From Bacillota bacterium (GTDB taxonomy: Bacteria; Bacillota; UBA4882; UBA8346), in contig JAEZFP010000062.1 in assembly GCA_023417475.1 (NCBI GenBank), forward strand, positions 1-64,000: a DNA stretch of 64,000 bases, written 5' to 3'. The notes beneath the pieces are model-generated. The model did no database searches. It was given only the letters and a program-made list of their open reading frames with translations, and had not been told where the DNA came from. This document shows, one piece after another, positions 17,307 to 26,185 of this stretch. The position numbers and the translations under genes were made by a program. Each line of letters opens with the position of its first letter. Within the stretch, counting starts at the first letter, position 1.

Positions 17307-18989
17307 ATGAACCAAGACCCGTTAGTATTGGGGTTGGATTTCGGAACCGATTCGGTTCGCGCCTTAATCGTAAATGCAACCAACGGCAACGAAGCAGCAA
17401 GTGATGTTGCCTATTATCCGCGCTGGGCGGAAGGGCGTTATTGCAATCCCGATAAATTTCAATTTCGGCAACATCCGCTAGATTATCTCGAAAGCATGAC
17501 CGCCGCGGTCCAAGGCGCCTTAGCCAAGCTGCCGCCCGGCTCCGGGGAACGGGTGATGGGAATCGGCGTCGATACGACCGGTTCGACCCCTTGCGCGGTT
17601 GCTAAGGACGGAACGCCGTTAGCTCTGACCGAACCGTTTGCGGATCACCCTAACGCCATGTTTGTGCTTTGGAAAGACCATACCGCCGTCAAAGAAGCCC
17701 AAGAGATCAATGAAACCGCCAGGACGTGGGGGGGAACCGATTTTACCCAATACGAAGGCGGTGTTTACTCTTCCGAATGGTATTGGGCGAAGATCTTGCA
17801 TATCCTACGCGAAGATCCGTCCCTGCGGGAAGCGGCTTATTCTTGGGTGGAACATTGCGACTGGATTCCCGCTGTTTTAACCGGGACTCAGGATCCGCGC
17901 CTCATGAAACGCAGCCGTTGCGCCGCCGGACATAAAGCGATGTGGCATGCCCAATGGAACGGGCTTCCCGACGAAGCGTTTCTGACCAAGCTTGATCCGT
18001 TGCTGACCGGCTTGAAAGACCGCCTTTTTACCACCACCGCCACTTCCGATGTCAAAGCGGGTGAATTGACCGTTGCATGGGGCGAGCGGCTTGGTTTAAA
18101 ACCGGGGATCGCGGTGGCGGTGGGCGCTTTTGACGCCCATATGGGCGCGGTCGGCGGTGGCATCACCGAAGCAACCCTGGTGAAGATCATGGGTACCTCC
18201 ACCTGTGATGTGATGATGGCCCAACCGCAAGTGATCGGCACGAAATTGGTCGCCGGAATCTGCGGTCAAGTGGATGGTTCCGTCATTCCGGGCCTGATTG
18301 GTTTGGAGGCGGGTCAATCCGCCTACGGCGATGTTTATGCGTGGTTCCGTAAACTGATCAGCTGGCCATTAACTTCAATTTTACCTCAGACCAACCTGAT
18401 CGACCGCGCTACCGCCGCTAAACTACGCGACGAGATCAGCGCGGCGATTTTAAATCAATTGGCCGTCGAAGCCGCTCAGATTGATACCGCGGAGACAAAA
18501 TTAATCGCCTTGGATTGGCTAAACGGACGCCGGACTCCTTTTGCCGATCAAACAGTGAAAGGCGCGGTCGTCGGTCTGACGCTCGGCGCCACCGCCCCCA
18601 AGCTTTACCGGGCATTGGTTGAGGCCACCGCTTTTGGCGCCAAAGCCATCGTCGAACGTTTTCGGGAAGCCGGCGTCGCCATCGATCGAGTAATCGCCAT
18701 TGGTGGCATCGCCAAAAAAAGCGACTTCGTTATGCAAATCACTGCGGACGTATTAAATATGCCGATTCAAGTCGCCCAATCCGAGCAAGCCTGCGCGTTG
18801 GGCGCCGGGATGTTTGGGGCGGTGGCCGCCGGACTTTTCCCCACGGTCGCCGCGGCGCAAGCGAGTTTACACGGCGGTTTCAATACGACCTACGTTCCGC
18901 GACCCGAGCAAGTCGGGAAATATCAGCAATATTACGAACTATATCAGTCGCTGGGTCAAAAGCTCGAAAGTTATTTACAATGTCTTTAA
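17307..18989 (+). CDS. araB: L-ribulokinase
   Basis: This 560-residue FGGY-family carbohydrate kinase would phosphorylate L-ribulose to L-ribulose 5-phosphate with ATP, the second step of arabinose breakdown. The N-terminal nucleotide motif LGLDFGTDSVR, the GIGVDTTGSTP block, the EGGVYSSEWYWAK ribulokinase block, VGAFDAHMGAVGG and IMGTSTCDV are all present, and the length is normal for AraB. The ATG at 17307 follows AAAGGAG; the 29 upstream codons lie in the leader. It heads araB-araD, with 33 bases between the genes. Confidence 0.95.
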   Translation: MNQDPLVLGLDFGTDSVRALIVNATNGNEAASDVAYYPRWAEGRYCNPDKFQFRQHPLDYLESMTAAVQGALAKLPPGSGERVMGIGVDTTGSTPCAVAKDGTPLALTEPFADHPNAMFVLWKDHTAVKEAQEINETARTWGGTDFTQYEGGVYSSEWYWAKILHILREDPSLREAAYSWVEHCDWIPAVLTGTQDPRLMKRSRCAAGHKAMWHAQWNGLPDEAFLTKLDPLLTGLKDRLFTTTATSDVKAGELTVAWGERLGLKPGIAVAVGAFDAHMGAVGGGITEATLVKIMGTSTCDVMMAQPQVIGTKLVAGICGQVDGSVIPGLIGLEAGQSAYGDVYAWFRKLISWPLTSILPQTNLIDRATAAKLRDEISAAILNQLAVEAAQIDTAETKLIALDWLNGRRTPFADQTVKGAVVGLTLGATAPKLYRALVEATAFGAKAIVERFREAGVAIDRVIAIGGIAKKSDFVMQITADVLNMPIQVAQSEQACALGAGMFGAVAAGLFPTVAAAQASLHGGFNTTYVPRPEQVGKYQQYYELYQSLGQKLESYLQCL

Positions 18990-19022
18990 TATGCTCACCG
19001 ATTGGCGCAAGGAGGGTGACCA

Positions 19023-19724
19023 ATGCTTGAAGCGTTAAAAGAACAGGTTTTAGAGGCAAATCTGGAATTAAACCGGCGCAACCTCGTCGTCTACACCTGG
19101 GGAAATGTCAGTGGCATCGACCGTGAGCAAAACTTGGTGGTGATTAAACCGAGCGGCGTCGCTTATGAGCAATTGTCGGTCGCCTCAATGGTGGTGCTGG
19201 ACTTGACGGGAACGATTGTCGAAGGCGGGTTAAACCCGTCCTCGGACACCCCTACCCATCTTCATCTCTACCGGAGTTTCGCCGAGATCGGCGGAATCGT
19301 CCACACCCATTCGCCGCACGCGACAGCTTGGGCGCAGGCGCAATGCGCGATTCCCTGTTACGGGACTACGCATGCCGATTATTATTACGGCGCCATTCCC
19401 TGCACCCGGCCGCTGACCGAAGCCGAAATTGCCGCCGATTACGAGTTGAACACCGCCAAAGTTATTGTGGAACGGTTTGCGACCGACTTGGATTACCGGC
19501 GCCTCCCGGGAGTGCTGGTTGCCAGTCACGCGCCGTTCACTTGGGGCAAAAATGCCGCTACGGCCGTTCATAACAGCGTGGTCCTTGAAGAAATCGCCAA
19601 AATGGCCCTGGACACCCGGCAACTTAATCCGGACATTTCTTCAGTCCCTCAATATTTACTGGATAAACATTTCTTGAGAAAACACGGCCCCAATGCTTAT
19701 TACGGCCAAAAGACGCCGCGCTAA
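19023..19724 (+). CDS. araD: L-ribulose-5-phosphate 4-epimerase
   Basis: This 233-residue class II aldolase/epimerase family enzyme converts L-ribulose 5-phosphate to D-xylulose 5-phosphate for the pentose phosphate pathway. The N-terminal NLVVYTWGNVSG block, the SGVAYEQLS block, the zinc-site histidines in VHTHSPHATAWAQ and the later SHAPFTWGKNA are those of AraD. An AAGGAGG stands before the ATG. It follows araB closely and is followed by a strong hairpin, so araBD is one transcript with reduced read-through into araM. Confidence 0.96.
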   Translation: MLEALKEQVLEANLELNRRNLVVYTWGNVSGIDREQNLVVIKPSGVAYEQLSVASMVVLDLTGTIVEGGLNPSSDTPTHLHLYRSFAEIGGIVHTHSPHATAWAQAQCAIPCYGTTHADYYYGAIPCTRPLTEAEIAADYELNTAKVIVERFATDLDYRRLPGVLVASHAPFTWGKNAATAVHNSVVLEEIAKMALDTRQLNPDISSVPQYLLDKHFLRKHGPNAYYGQKTPR

Positions 19725-19738
19725 ATCCGTCAATTAAC

Positions 19739-19773
19739 AAGCGGGTCTCACCGTCAGACGGCGAGACCCGCTT
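19739..19773 (+). terminator. Long GC-rich hairpin after araD
   Basis: AAGCGGGTCTC pairs with GAGACCCGCTT, and an inner CCGTC/GACGG extends the stem with one mismatch. Only CCCCC, not a T-run, follows. It may act as a weak terminator or as a 3'-end stabiliser for araBD mRNA ahead of araM. Confidence 0.6.
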
Positions 19774-19822
19774 CCCCCGCTTCCTTCGTACCGAACCATC
19801 ACTTCGTAAAGGAACTGGTGTA

Positions 19823-21064
19823 ATGAAACTGAAATCGCTGATTCATCACAACGCGCTTGAGCAACTCCCCGCGGTCTTCCCTGATGCAACCAGGCGAATA
19901 CTGCTGGTTGCCGACCAAAATACCGATCAGGTAGCCGGACGGACGGTCAGCGCCATTTTGCGGAAACACGGCTATCAATGTCAGGAGTGCATTCTCCGTC
20001 GGGAAACGGCGCTAGTCGCCGATGAAACGGCGCTGGCGGAGATTAAAGCCGCCGACAATCCGGCAAGCGATCTCTACCTTGCCGTGGGATCCGGCACGAT
20101 TACCGATCTGACCCGTTTCGCCAGTTTTAACGCAGGAAAACCGTTTGTGGCCGTTCCGACCGCTCCGTCGATGGACGGTTATGCTTCTCCGGTGGCCGCG
20201 TTGACGTTGCATGGTTTCAAACAAACGTTACCGGCCGCGCCGCCGCTTGCCATTGTGGGTGATCCGGAACTGATCGCCACCGCGCCGCCCTTGATGATTG
20301 CCGCCGGTTTAGGCGATTTGGTCGGCAAATATACGGCGTTGGCCGACTGGAAGTTGGGTCAGATTATCAATGCCGAACCTTTTGCGCCGGAATTGGAAAC
20401 AATGGTCCGCTCAGCCGTCGACCAGGCCGTTCAGAGTTTTGAAGCCGATTATGATCCGGTGACCCGGGCCAAATTACTCACTGAAGCGCTGATCATTTCC
20501 GGAGAAGCGATGCTTACGTGGGGAAACTCCCGTCCCGCTTCCGGCGCCGAACACCATTTGGCTCATTTCTGGGAAATGACTGCGCTGCGGCACGGCCATC
20601 CGGCGCAGTTGCACGGGATTAAAGTCGGCGTGGCGACCTTGCTAGTTTTGGAACACTACCGCAAGTTATTTCAACTAAACCGCGCCGAACTGCAACCGTT
20701 GCTGGATAAGTTCCGGCCGGAAACCGAAACGGCTTACCTGACGCGGATCAAAGCCGCTTACGACGAACTCGCCCAAGCAGTCCTTGACGATCTGCAAGGT
20801 TGCTACCGGACGCCGGAGACCCGGCAACAACGTCAAGCCAATATTGTAGCCAATTGGTCGGGACTGCAACAGTGGGTAAACTCCACTATGCCGACAGTTG
20901 AGCGCGTTCGGGCGATTCTTGCCAAGGCCGGAGCGCCAATCACTGCGGAAGCGATTGGGATTGGGCGGTCCGAACTGGCGACGGCTCTCCAAAACGCCAA
21001 AGAAGTCCGGGTCCGCTACACGGTCTTCCGACTCGCCGAAGATTTGGGGATCACCGGTCTATAA
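19823..21064 (+). CDS. araM: sn-Glycerol-1-phosphate dehydrogenase (AraM/EgsA family)
   Basis: This 413-residue protein is of the iron-containing alcohol dehydrogenase superfamily. It resembles AraM of Bacillus, an NAD(P)-dependent enzyme that reduces dihydroxyacetone phosphate to glycerol 1-phosphate. The nucleotide block YLAVGSGTITDLTRF, VPTAPSMDGYASPVA, and the metal-site stretch with GAEHHLAHFWEM and HGHPAQLHGIKVGVA are present. AAGGA precedes the ATG. Linkage to araBD matches the araM position in the Bacillus arabinose operon. Its stop overlaps the stop of the convergent transglutaminase gene by six bases. Confidence 0.92.
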   Translation: MKLKSLIHHNALEQLPAVFPDATRRILLVADQNTDQVAGRTVSAILRKHGYQCQECILRRETALVADETALAEIKAADNPASDLYLAVGSGTITDLTRFASFNAGKPFVAVPTAPSMDGYASPVAALTLHGFKQTLPAAPPLAIVGDPELIATAPPLMIAAGLGDLVGKYTALADWKLGQIINAEPFAPELETMVRSAVDQAVQSFEADYDPVTRAKLLTEALIISGEAMLTWGNSRPASGAEHHLAHFWEMTALRHGHPAQLHGIKVGVATLLVLEHYRKLFQLNRAELQPLLDKFRPETETAYLTRIKAAYDELAQAVLDDLQGCYRTPETRQQRQANIVANWSGLQQWVNSTMPTVERVRAILAKAGAPITAEAIGIGRSELATALQNAKEVRVRYTVFRLAEDLGITGL

Positions 21065-21955
21065 GTGATCATTATCGCCAATCAGCGGACTGTTCAGAAT
21101 CCGAAACTTCCGGCGCGTCTCCCAAAGTTCGCGTAATTTGTCAAAATGCCGGTCCGGCTCAAGCATCAGCCGGGCCAGTTCGTCGATCTCCCCCATGTCC
21201 GCTTCCGACAGGTTGCGAAATTTATTCGCGACGTAACTCGGCTGAAATTTATAGGATATTTCATTATTCATCAAGCAATGAAAGTCATAAAAAATTGCCC
21301 GGATCGCGGCCTCCAGCCCAGCAATACCGCCGGCGTATACAAAATGCCGGCCGTCGGTTTTCCCTTCCCGGATGCTTAACCAGGTTTGAGCCGCCCAATC
21401 GAATTGGCTTTCGGGGATGTCGAACTGATTAAACTCCAAATGATCGAAAAAACCGTCGGCGTCCAACGTCACCCAGCGTTGTTCCGTTTCGTTCCAATAT
21501 TGATTGATCCAATGGTCGCCGCTGATTCCCGGCAGGCAGTAAGGCGCAAAACCCGATCGGCATCGAGCCGGGATTCCTTTGGACTTCAAAATCGCGGCCA
21601 TTAAAACCGCCACATAGCGACAGGTGACGACCAGCTTGTTTTCGACCGCCCGGTCTTTTACAAACCCCCGTTGATCCAGTCGGAACAACTCGGCGATCAG
21701 CGCGACCGCCGTCATGAGCACATCATCCTCACAACGCAACCGAAACCAGGGATACCGTTCCATATCGCCGTATTTTTGGTCGCTATTGGCGCCGGTGTTG
21801 CCATTGCGCAACGTGACCCGGTGGATTATCTGATGACAGACCAACCGCCCAAGCTCCGCCAGATCGTCGGGAAGGGTTTGTAAATACTCCCGGTACGCTC
21901 CGGCGTTGGTGAAAGTGCTGCATTGCAAATAATGATTGCGAATCGTGTCATTCAT
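21059..21955 (-). CDS. Transglutaminase-like domain protein
   Basis: This 298-residue cytoplasmic protein has the papain-like transglutaminase fold. A possible triad is Cys112 in VVTCRYVAVLM, His148 in SGDHWINQYW and Asp165 in WVTLDADG. The remainder, including WETRRKFRIL near the end, has no motif I know. No signal peptide is seen, and the ribosome-binding site is weak (GGGG well upstream of the ATG). Such proteins are proteases or peptidases of unknown substrate. The neighbour on the same strand is an AraC regulator with only 55 bases between, so they may share a transcript. Confidence 0.8.
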   Translation of the reverse strand: MNDTIRNHYLQCSTFTNAGAYREYLQTLPDDLAELGRLVCHQIIHRVTLRNGNTGANSDQKYGDMERYPWFRLRCEDDVLMTAVALIAELFRLDQRGFVKDRAVENKLVVTCRYVAVLMAAILKSKGIPARCRSGFAPYCLPGISGDHWINQYWNETEQRWVTLDADGFFDHLEFNQFDIPESQFDWAAQTWLSIREGKTDGRHFVYAGGIAGLEAAIRAIFYDFHCLMNNEISYKFQPSYVANKFRNLSEADMGEIDELARLMLEPDRHFDKLRELWETRRKFRILNSPLIGDNDHL

Positions 21956-22010
21956 TAAATTAGGGCCCCGCTTTCCGATTTTAAATTGCGTAACGATACC
22001 GCGTTTCCGA

Positions 22011-22868
22011 TTACTGCTTCACAATCGGAATCCAAACTTCACAACGGTATTCCGCTTCATCCATTGTGGAAATCGGATAAACTTCCAGTTCCGGCCCATC
22101 GGCGTGTTCGTAACCGGTCGCCGGAAACCATTCGGCAAAAATTCGCTGCCAGACTTTTTGAATGGCGTCGGGCACCGGCCCGACCGACGGAAAGACCGCC
22201 CAAGTCGCAGCAGAAATCTCCCGTTGCTCCATTCCGGTTGGAACTGCCGCATCTGATTGAACGGCGATCATGTATGTCAGTTCGTGCTGGTCTTTACAAA
22301 ACTCCATGCAAATACCGAAGACTTCCTTCCCCTGGGAAAGACCGCACAATGCTTCATATGTCCCGTCCTCCATGCATTCATCCCAAAACTTCGGTATCCG
22401 TCGAAAGTTCTCCCCATCCACGGTTGAGACCCTAATACCCTTTCCGACCACTGGAAAGGCTGCTTTCTCAACAATCCGGTAATCCATTTCCTGATCTCCT
22501 TTTAATGATATTTGAAAGGACAACCGCGGATAAGCCTTGAGTTTCATCCCCGATGCGCGCGCCGCGGATGGGCTGATTCCGTGGATTTTGCGAAACGCTT
22601 TCGCGAACGCTTCCGGTGAATCGTAGCCGTATTTCAACGCGACGTCGATCACTTTGATCTCGGTGGACGCCAACTCTTGAGCCGCCAAGGTAAGTTTCCG
22701 TTTCCGGACATACTCGCCGACCGTGACCCCGGTGACCATGTAAAACATCCGTTGAAAATGAAACGGCGACGAACAAACGGCGCGGGCGATCTCATGGATA
22801 TCCAATTCCGCTTCCATTCGCGTTTCAATCAACTCCAAAGCACTATTCATCCGGTTTAACCATTCCAA
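22011..22868 (-). CDS. AraC family regulator with GyrI-like effector domain
   Basis: This 285-residue protein has an N-terminal AraC-type DNA-binding domain (IHEIARAVCSSPFHFQRMFY, then VALKYGYDSPEAFAKAFRKIHG) joined to a GyrI-like small-molecule-binding domain ending in LEVYPI and EVWIPI. Members of this layout control multidrug or toxin responses. I take a TTG start at 22868, eight bases after AAAGGAG, because it gives the family-typical beginning MEWLNRMNSAL. The ATG nine codons upstream has no comparable site. The target genes are unknown. Confidence 0.88.
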   Translation of the reverse strand: MEWLNRMNSALELIETRMEAELDIHEIARAVCSSPFHFQRMFYMVTGVTVGEYVRKRKLTLAAQELASTEIKVIDVALKYGYDSPEAFAKAFRKIHGISPSAARASGMKLKAYPRLSFQISLKGDQEMDYRIVEKAAFPVVGKGIRVSTVDGENFRRIPKFWDECMEDGTYEALCGLSQGKEVFGICMEFCKDQHELTYMIAVQSDAAVPTGMEQREISAATWAVFPSVGPVPDAIQKVWQRIFAEWFPATGYEHADGPELEVYPISTMDEAEYRCEVWIPIVKQ

Positions 22869-23434
22869 AACGTTCGCTCCTTTCAACCAAATCATATCAT
22901 GGTCGACTAATGGGTTCCTGTCATTTAATGCGTTTCGCGAACCGATCGACGCGATGCTGTTTTATTTATTCCGCGTCAACGGCGTTTTTCCTTGGAACTT
23001 TTGACTGTTGCTGAAGGCGTTTTTGTCCACCCAGACCTAAGGCCAGGGCTAAAATTAAACCGGTCTCAAGCCCGACTGCGGCCGGGCTGGGTGGTGCTTT
23101 AAGGTATCTTATCGTATATGATAGGTTAGTAAGTTCGACAAAAAAGAGCCATAAGGCTCTCTTTTTGGGTTCATTTTATTTCTGAATTGCCGAACTGTTT
23201 ATATGTAAATTATTTGTCGTACTTTTGTAAATGAATTTTCTTTTGTTTTGTTGTATTTGTTCATATTGTTTTTTATTATTTTTGGGTTTGCTTAATTTTA
23301 TTGTGTTAACAACCGCTCTCCCGTTGAGAGAATAGGATTGTTTTTAAGATTTAAGAGCTTTTTTACCACATTGATTCATTAAAGTTATTCCCTCCAAATA
23401 GACATTTTTCAGTCATATCTGATTTGCTACCAGA
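22869..23434. other. Intergenic stretch with T-rich tract and terminator
   Basis: No gene is supported. It holds a GC-rich hairpin around AGCCCG/CGGGCT near 23075, a bidirectional terminator at 23139-23166, and then a strongly T-rich, AT-rich tract at about 23205-23310 that differs from its surroundings. A small CTCTC/GAGAG hairpin follows. The tract may be a remnant of acquired DNA. Confidence 0.4.
23139..23166. terminator. Bidirectional terminator
   Basis: AAAAAGAGCC and GGCTCTCTTTTT pair around an ATAA loop. It is the first terminator downstream of the minus-strand zinc-ribbon gene. Confidence 0.7.
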
Positions 23435-23731
23435 TTATTCAATATAAATAGTCCACTTCCCGCATTGATTACACAAGTATATCGCGAAGTCCAATATATC
23501 ATCAGCCGCATCCAGATTGAGAGTGAAGATCTTGCCATCATTCAACCCGATATCCCTGCGCCAGACACGAAAGCTTTCCGCGCCACATTGCGGACATTCG
23601 GAATCACATCTCCCAACATACTCAAAATCATCAACCGTTATCCCCTGATTCCGTAAAAATTCAACGATCGCTTCTTCATAACCACCCTCGGAAAGTTCAA
23701 TAAAATCGGCTAATTTCAAAAACTCGCTCAT
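23435..23731 (-). CDS. Small protein with zinc-ribbon cysteines
   Basis: This 98-residue protein of unknown function starts at an ATG seven bases after AGGAGG, ten codons inside the open frame. Four cysteines are arranged as a split zinc ribbon, CPQCG near residue 45 and CNQCG near residue 88, with an extra cysteine in the preceding RCDSEC. The N-terminal half is acidic and predicted helical (LADFIELSEGGYEEAIVEFL). No family is recognised. It stands alone between a terminator and the nucleotidyltransferase gene on the same strand. Confidence 0.7.
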   Translation of the reverse strand: MSEFLKLADFIELSEGGYEEAIVEFLRNQGITVDDFEYVGRCDSECPQCGAESFRVWRRDIGLNDGKIFTLNLDAADDILDFAIYLCNQCGKWTIYIE

Positions 23732-23895
23732 GCAAAACCTCCTGATATTCTTGCTAAACACTGTCTCAACCCCGACTCGGGCTAGGTGTACTTCGAAGCT
23801 TTGCCGAGCCCTGGAGGGACTTTCGAATGATTTTTATATACCTAGCCCTGTCGTTTACGGCCCCTCGCTTTAGAACGCTGTCGATCCACCGGTGG

Positions 23896-24780
23896 CTAGC
23901 GCGGACGACTACTTGATAGATTATCAAGGGTTGCTGCAACGTGCGCTGTTTGTTTTGCGGTAAGTAACTCTTTCACTTGGCTCACCAAGCGCCGAAGTTG
24001 GACGCAAGCAGTGATATTATCGGTTCCAACCGCTGCGAGTATGTCGTCAATCGTACTTTTGTAGTCGCTGGGATGAAGGTTAAATTTGTCAATCATTTTA
24101 ACCGCTTTTTTTTCATTCAGACAATATTCCTTATTCAACGCAAACAGGACCTGATTGAGAGCTGATATTGACCGTACGACATGGGCGGTCAAATAATAAA
24201 GATCATCTTGATCGATGCTGATTTCCGCCAACCATAATGAAAATTCGGCCTCAAACGAAAATAAATGGATCAGCGCTTTTTCCAGTTCAGCCGGGTACTG
24301 CTCAGTCATCCGCTTCAAGGCGGATACATGGTTGCCCTTTTCCCACAACACTTTGCTGATCGCCAATTCACCCATATACATGACATTAATGTAAGCATGG
24401 GGATGTCCGGTTTGGTAATGCGATGAGACAATCCCTTTCCGGCCTTCCTCAACAACCTGCGCCACTCTTGCCAGATCGCGCAGGATAAAATCCACCGGAC
24501 AACCGTCAATCACAAGCCAGCCGCCACCGTTCACCCATTTGCCCCACCCTCCCGGCGATGCAATCAGATTCTCCCGGTGTTCGTCGTCAACCGCTTGGGT
24601 TACTTTGTTCAGGACACTGATATCGAGCGTCGAATGATCGTAATAGATGCCGATATCAATATCCGAAGCCGGGGAATGGGTGCCTCTGGCGCGCGAACCG
24701 CCAAGTACAATTGCCTGGATGCCCGGCACGGTCGCTAAAACAGTCACAATTTTGTCCAGAATGGTTTTAATTTCATTCAT
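23896..24780 (-). CDS. Nucleotidyltransferase-domain protein (ANT-like)
   Basis: This 294-residue protein has an N-terminal polymerase-beta-type nucleotidyltransferase domain. The motif GGSRARGTHSPASDIDIG gives GGS at residues 27-29 and the metal-binding aspartates Asp40 and Asp42; a third acidic residue lies in CPVDFIL. A helical C-terminal domain follows, as in aminoglycoside adenylyltransferases. I take the ATG at 24780 because it follows AGGTGATGG within the end of the upstream kinase gene, an eight-base overlap that implies coupling. Antibiotic modification is one possibility, not shown. The last codons, spelling SRPR and stop, resemble the end of ruvA. Confidence 0.82.
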   Translation of the reverse strand: MNEIKTILDKIVTVLATVPGIQAIVLGGSRARGTHSPASDIDIGIYYDHSTLDISVLNKVTQAVDDEHRENLIASPGGWGKWVNGGGWLVIDGCPVDFILRDLARVAQVVEEGRKGIVSSHYQTGHPHAYINVMYMGELAISKVLWEKGNHVSALKRMTEQYPAELEKALIHLFSFEAEFSLWLAEISIDQDDLYYLTAHVVRSISALNQVLFALNKEYCLNEKKAVKMIDKFNLHPSDYKSTIDDILAAVGTDNITACVQLRRLVSQVKELLTAKQTAHVAATLDNLSSSRPR

Positions 24781-25750
24781 ATCCATCACCTGATTCATTA
24801 TTGCGTTGAGAATGGGGAAACCACCTCGAATCAACCAAGTATTTTAACATTTTTTTGGACTTATGATAATATTCGGGTGCAACTTGATACGACCAACTAC
24901 ACACTTCTAAACAAAAAGCCGTTAAATAATAGACCGTTTTTTCATGGAAGACGTTGCTTAATGAATCTATTTCGGCATAGCCGCTCAGAAAGGAGTCCAT
25001 CGCTTGCTGCCCATATATCTCCAAAAAAATCGGTGCCATATCCGACTCCGGATCGCTGGGATAACACCGTTCAAAATCAATGATCCCAGTGATCCTCCAT
25101 TTGGCATTGATATTTTCCACCAAAAGATTGCGACCATTAAAATCATTATGACATAATGAGAAGCGATTGCAATCCTTGATTGTATGCTCAAATAATATCA
25201 GCTTTTCAGCCGCCAGCTTAAAAAGATTGGTGTCCGGATACCCCTTGGCAATGATACGCTTTGCTTGAGTATCGTTTTTGTCTTTCGCAAAAGCGAAATA
25301 TGATTCCTTTGGCGCCAATATTTCACCGTTCACATCCCAATCACCGAAAAAATCGACACGGCCTTCCTGATGAAACCGGGCCTGCAAGTTTCCTATTTCC
25401 CTATATAGCTCCAATCGCTGTTCTGTACCCAACTTATCCATTAGATCCGCCAAATTAAAGCCATTGCGTTTTCTGGTTAACAGCCAATACGTTTGCTTCG
25501 CAAATATCCCATAGTCCAACATTTCCGGTACGCCGAGATCCTTTTTCCCTTGAAGGTATCTCAGCGAGGCTACTTCTCTCCCCCACCGTATCGCTTCGCC
25601 ATATAATTTTAAAAACAGGTCATACTCGACAACATAATAGACGCCGTTTCGCCCTAACGCTTCATGTCCAACCGATTCCAAGCGTACTTGCTTTTTAAAA
25701 ATCCCTTGGATAAGTTCTTGCGTACCAACAATCATACCAGCTTTGGCCAT
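24773..25750 (-). CDS. Aminoglycoside phosphotransferase-family kinase
   Basis: This 325-residue small-molecule kinase has the protein-kinase-like APH fold. The catalytic loop is HNDFNGRNLL (His201, Asp203, Asn208) and the metal motif is GIIDFERC with Asp225. The N-lobe has the FLKLYGE strand with the probable ATP-binding lysine. The ATG at 25750 follows GGAGGAAAG, 22 codons inside the open frame. It overlaps the downstream nucleotidyltransferase gene by eight bases. Substrates of this family include aminoglycosides, choline and amino sugars, and nothing here fixes which. Base composition is somewhat AT-richer than in the adjacent genes. Confidence 0.85.
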   Translation of the reverse strand: MAKAGMIVGTQELIQGIFKKQVRLESVGHEALGRNGVYYVVEYDLFLKLYGEAIRWGREVASLRYLQGKKDLGVPEMLDYGIFAKQTYWLLTRKRNGFNLADLMDKLGTEQRLELYREIGNLQARFHQEGRVDFFGDWDVNGEILAPKESYFAFAKDKNDTQAKRIIAKGYPDTNLFKLAAEKLILFEHTIKDCNRFSLCHNDFNGRNLLVENINAKWRITGIIDFERCYPSDPESDMAPIFLEIYGQQAMDSFLSGYAEIDSLSNVFHEKTVYYLTAFCLEVCSWSYQVAPEYYHKSKKMLKYLVDSRWFPHSQRNNESGDGYE

Positions 25751-25965
25751 ATCCGAGCTTTCCTCCGCGCTTAACCATGAAAAGGATATCCAAACAAACG
25801 TTCCACAGATAGCCAATAAATCCTACAAAACAGCTAGTGAGTTTCGATAAGTTTTGAATTTTTTGTTATGGTTTGAATCCCTGGTCGGGTCGTTTAGGGG
25901 CTTTTACGGTAGTTTAACGCTTTTCCCCCGCCTGCTATTTCCTCTTATTTTGGTTTATTTTACTA

Positions 25966-25994
25966 TTGACACTTACCAACGGATATGATAAATT
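25966..25994 (+). promoter_or_regulatory. tRNA-Ala promoter
   Basis: A consensus -35 TTGACA at 25966-25971 is followed 17 bp later by TAAATT within an AT-rich run. The tRNA begins 33 bases downstream. Confidence 0.6.
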
Positions 25995-26026
25995 ATTATA
26001 TGTCGCTGCGAGACACAACGCAGTAT

Positions 26027-26102
<76 letters not shown>

Positions 26103-26115
26103 AATTCAAACTTTA

Positions 26116-26143
26116 AAACCCTTGAGAAATCAAGGGTTTTTTT
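26116..26143 (+). terminator. Terminator after tRNA-Ala
   Basis: AAACCCTTGA and TCAAGGGTTT pair around a GAAA tetraloop and run into seven T residues. It lies 14 bases after the tRNA. Confidence 0.92.
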
Positions 26144-26185
26144 GTTGCGCCTTCATCAGACATCTTGCGATTGATTTGGAACTGT

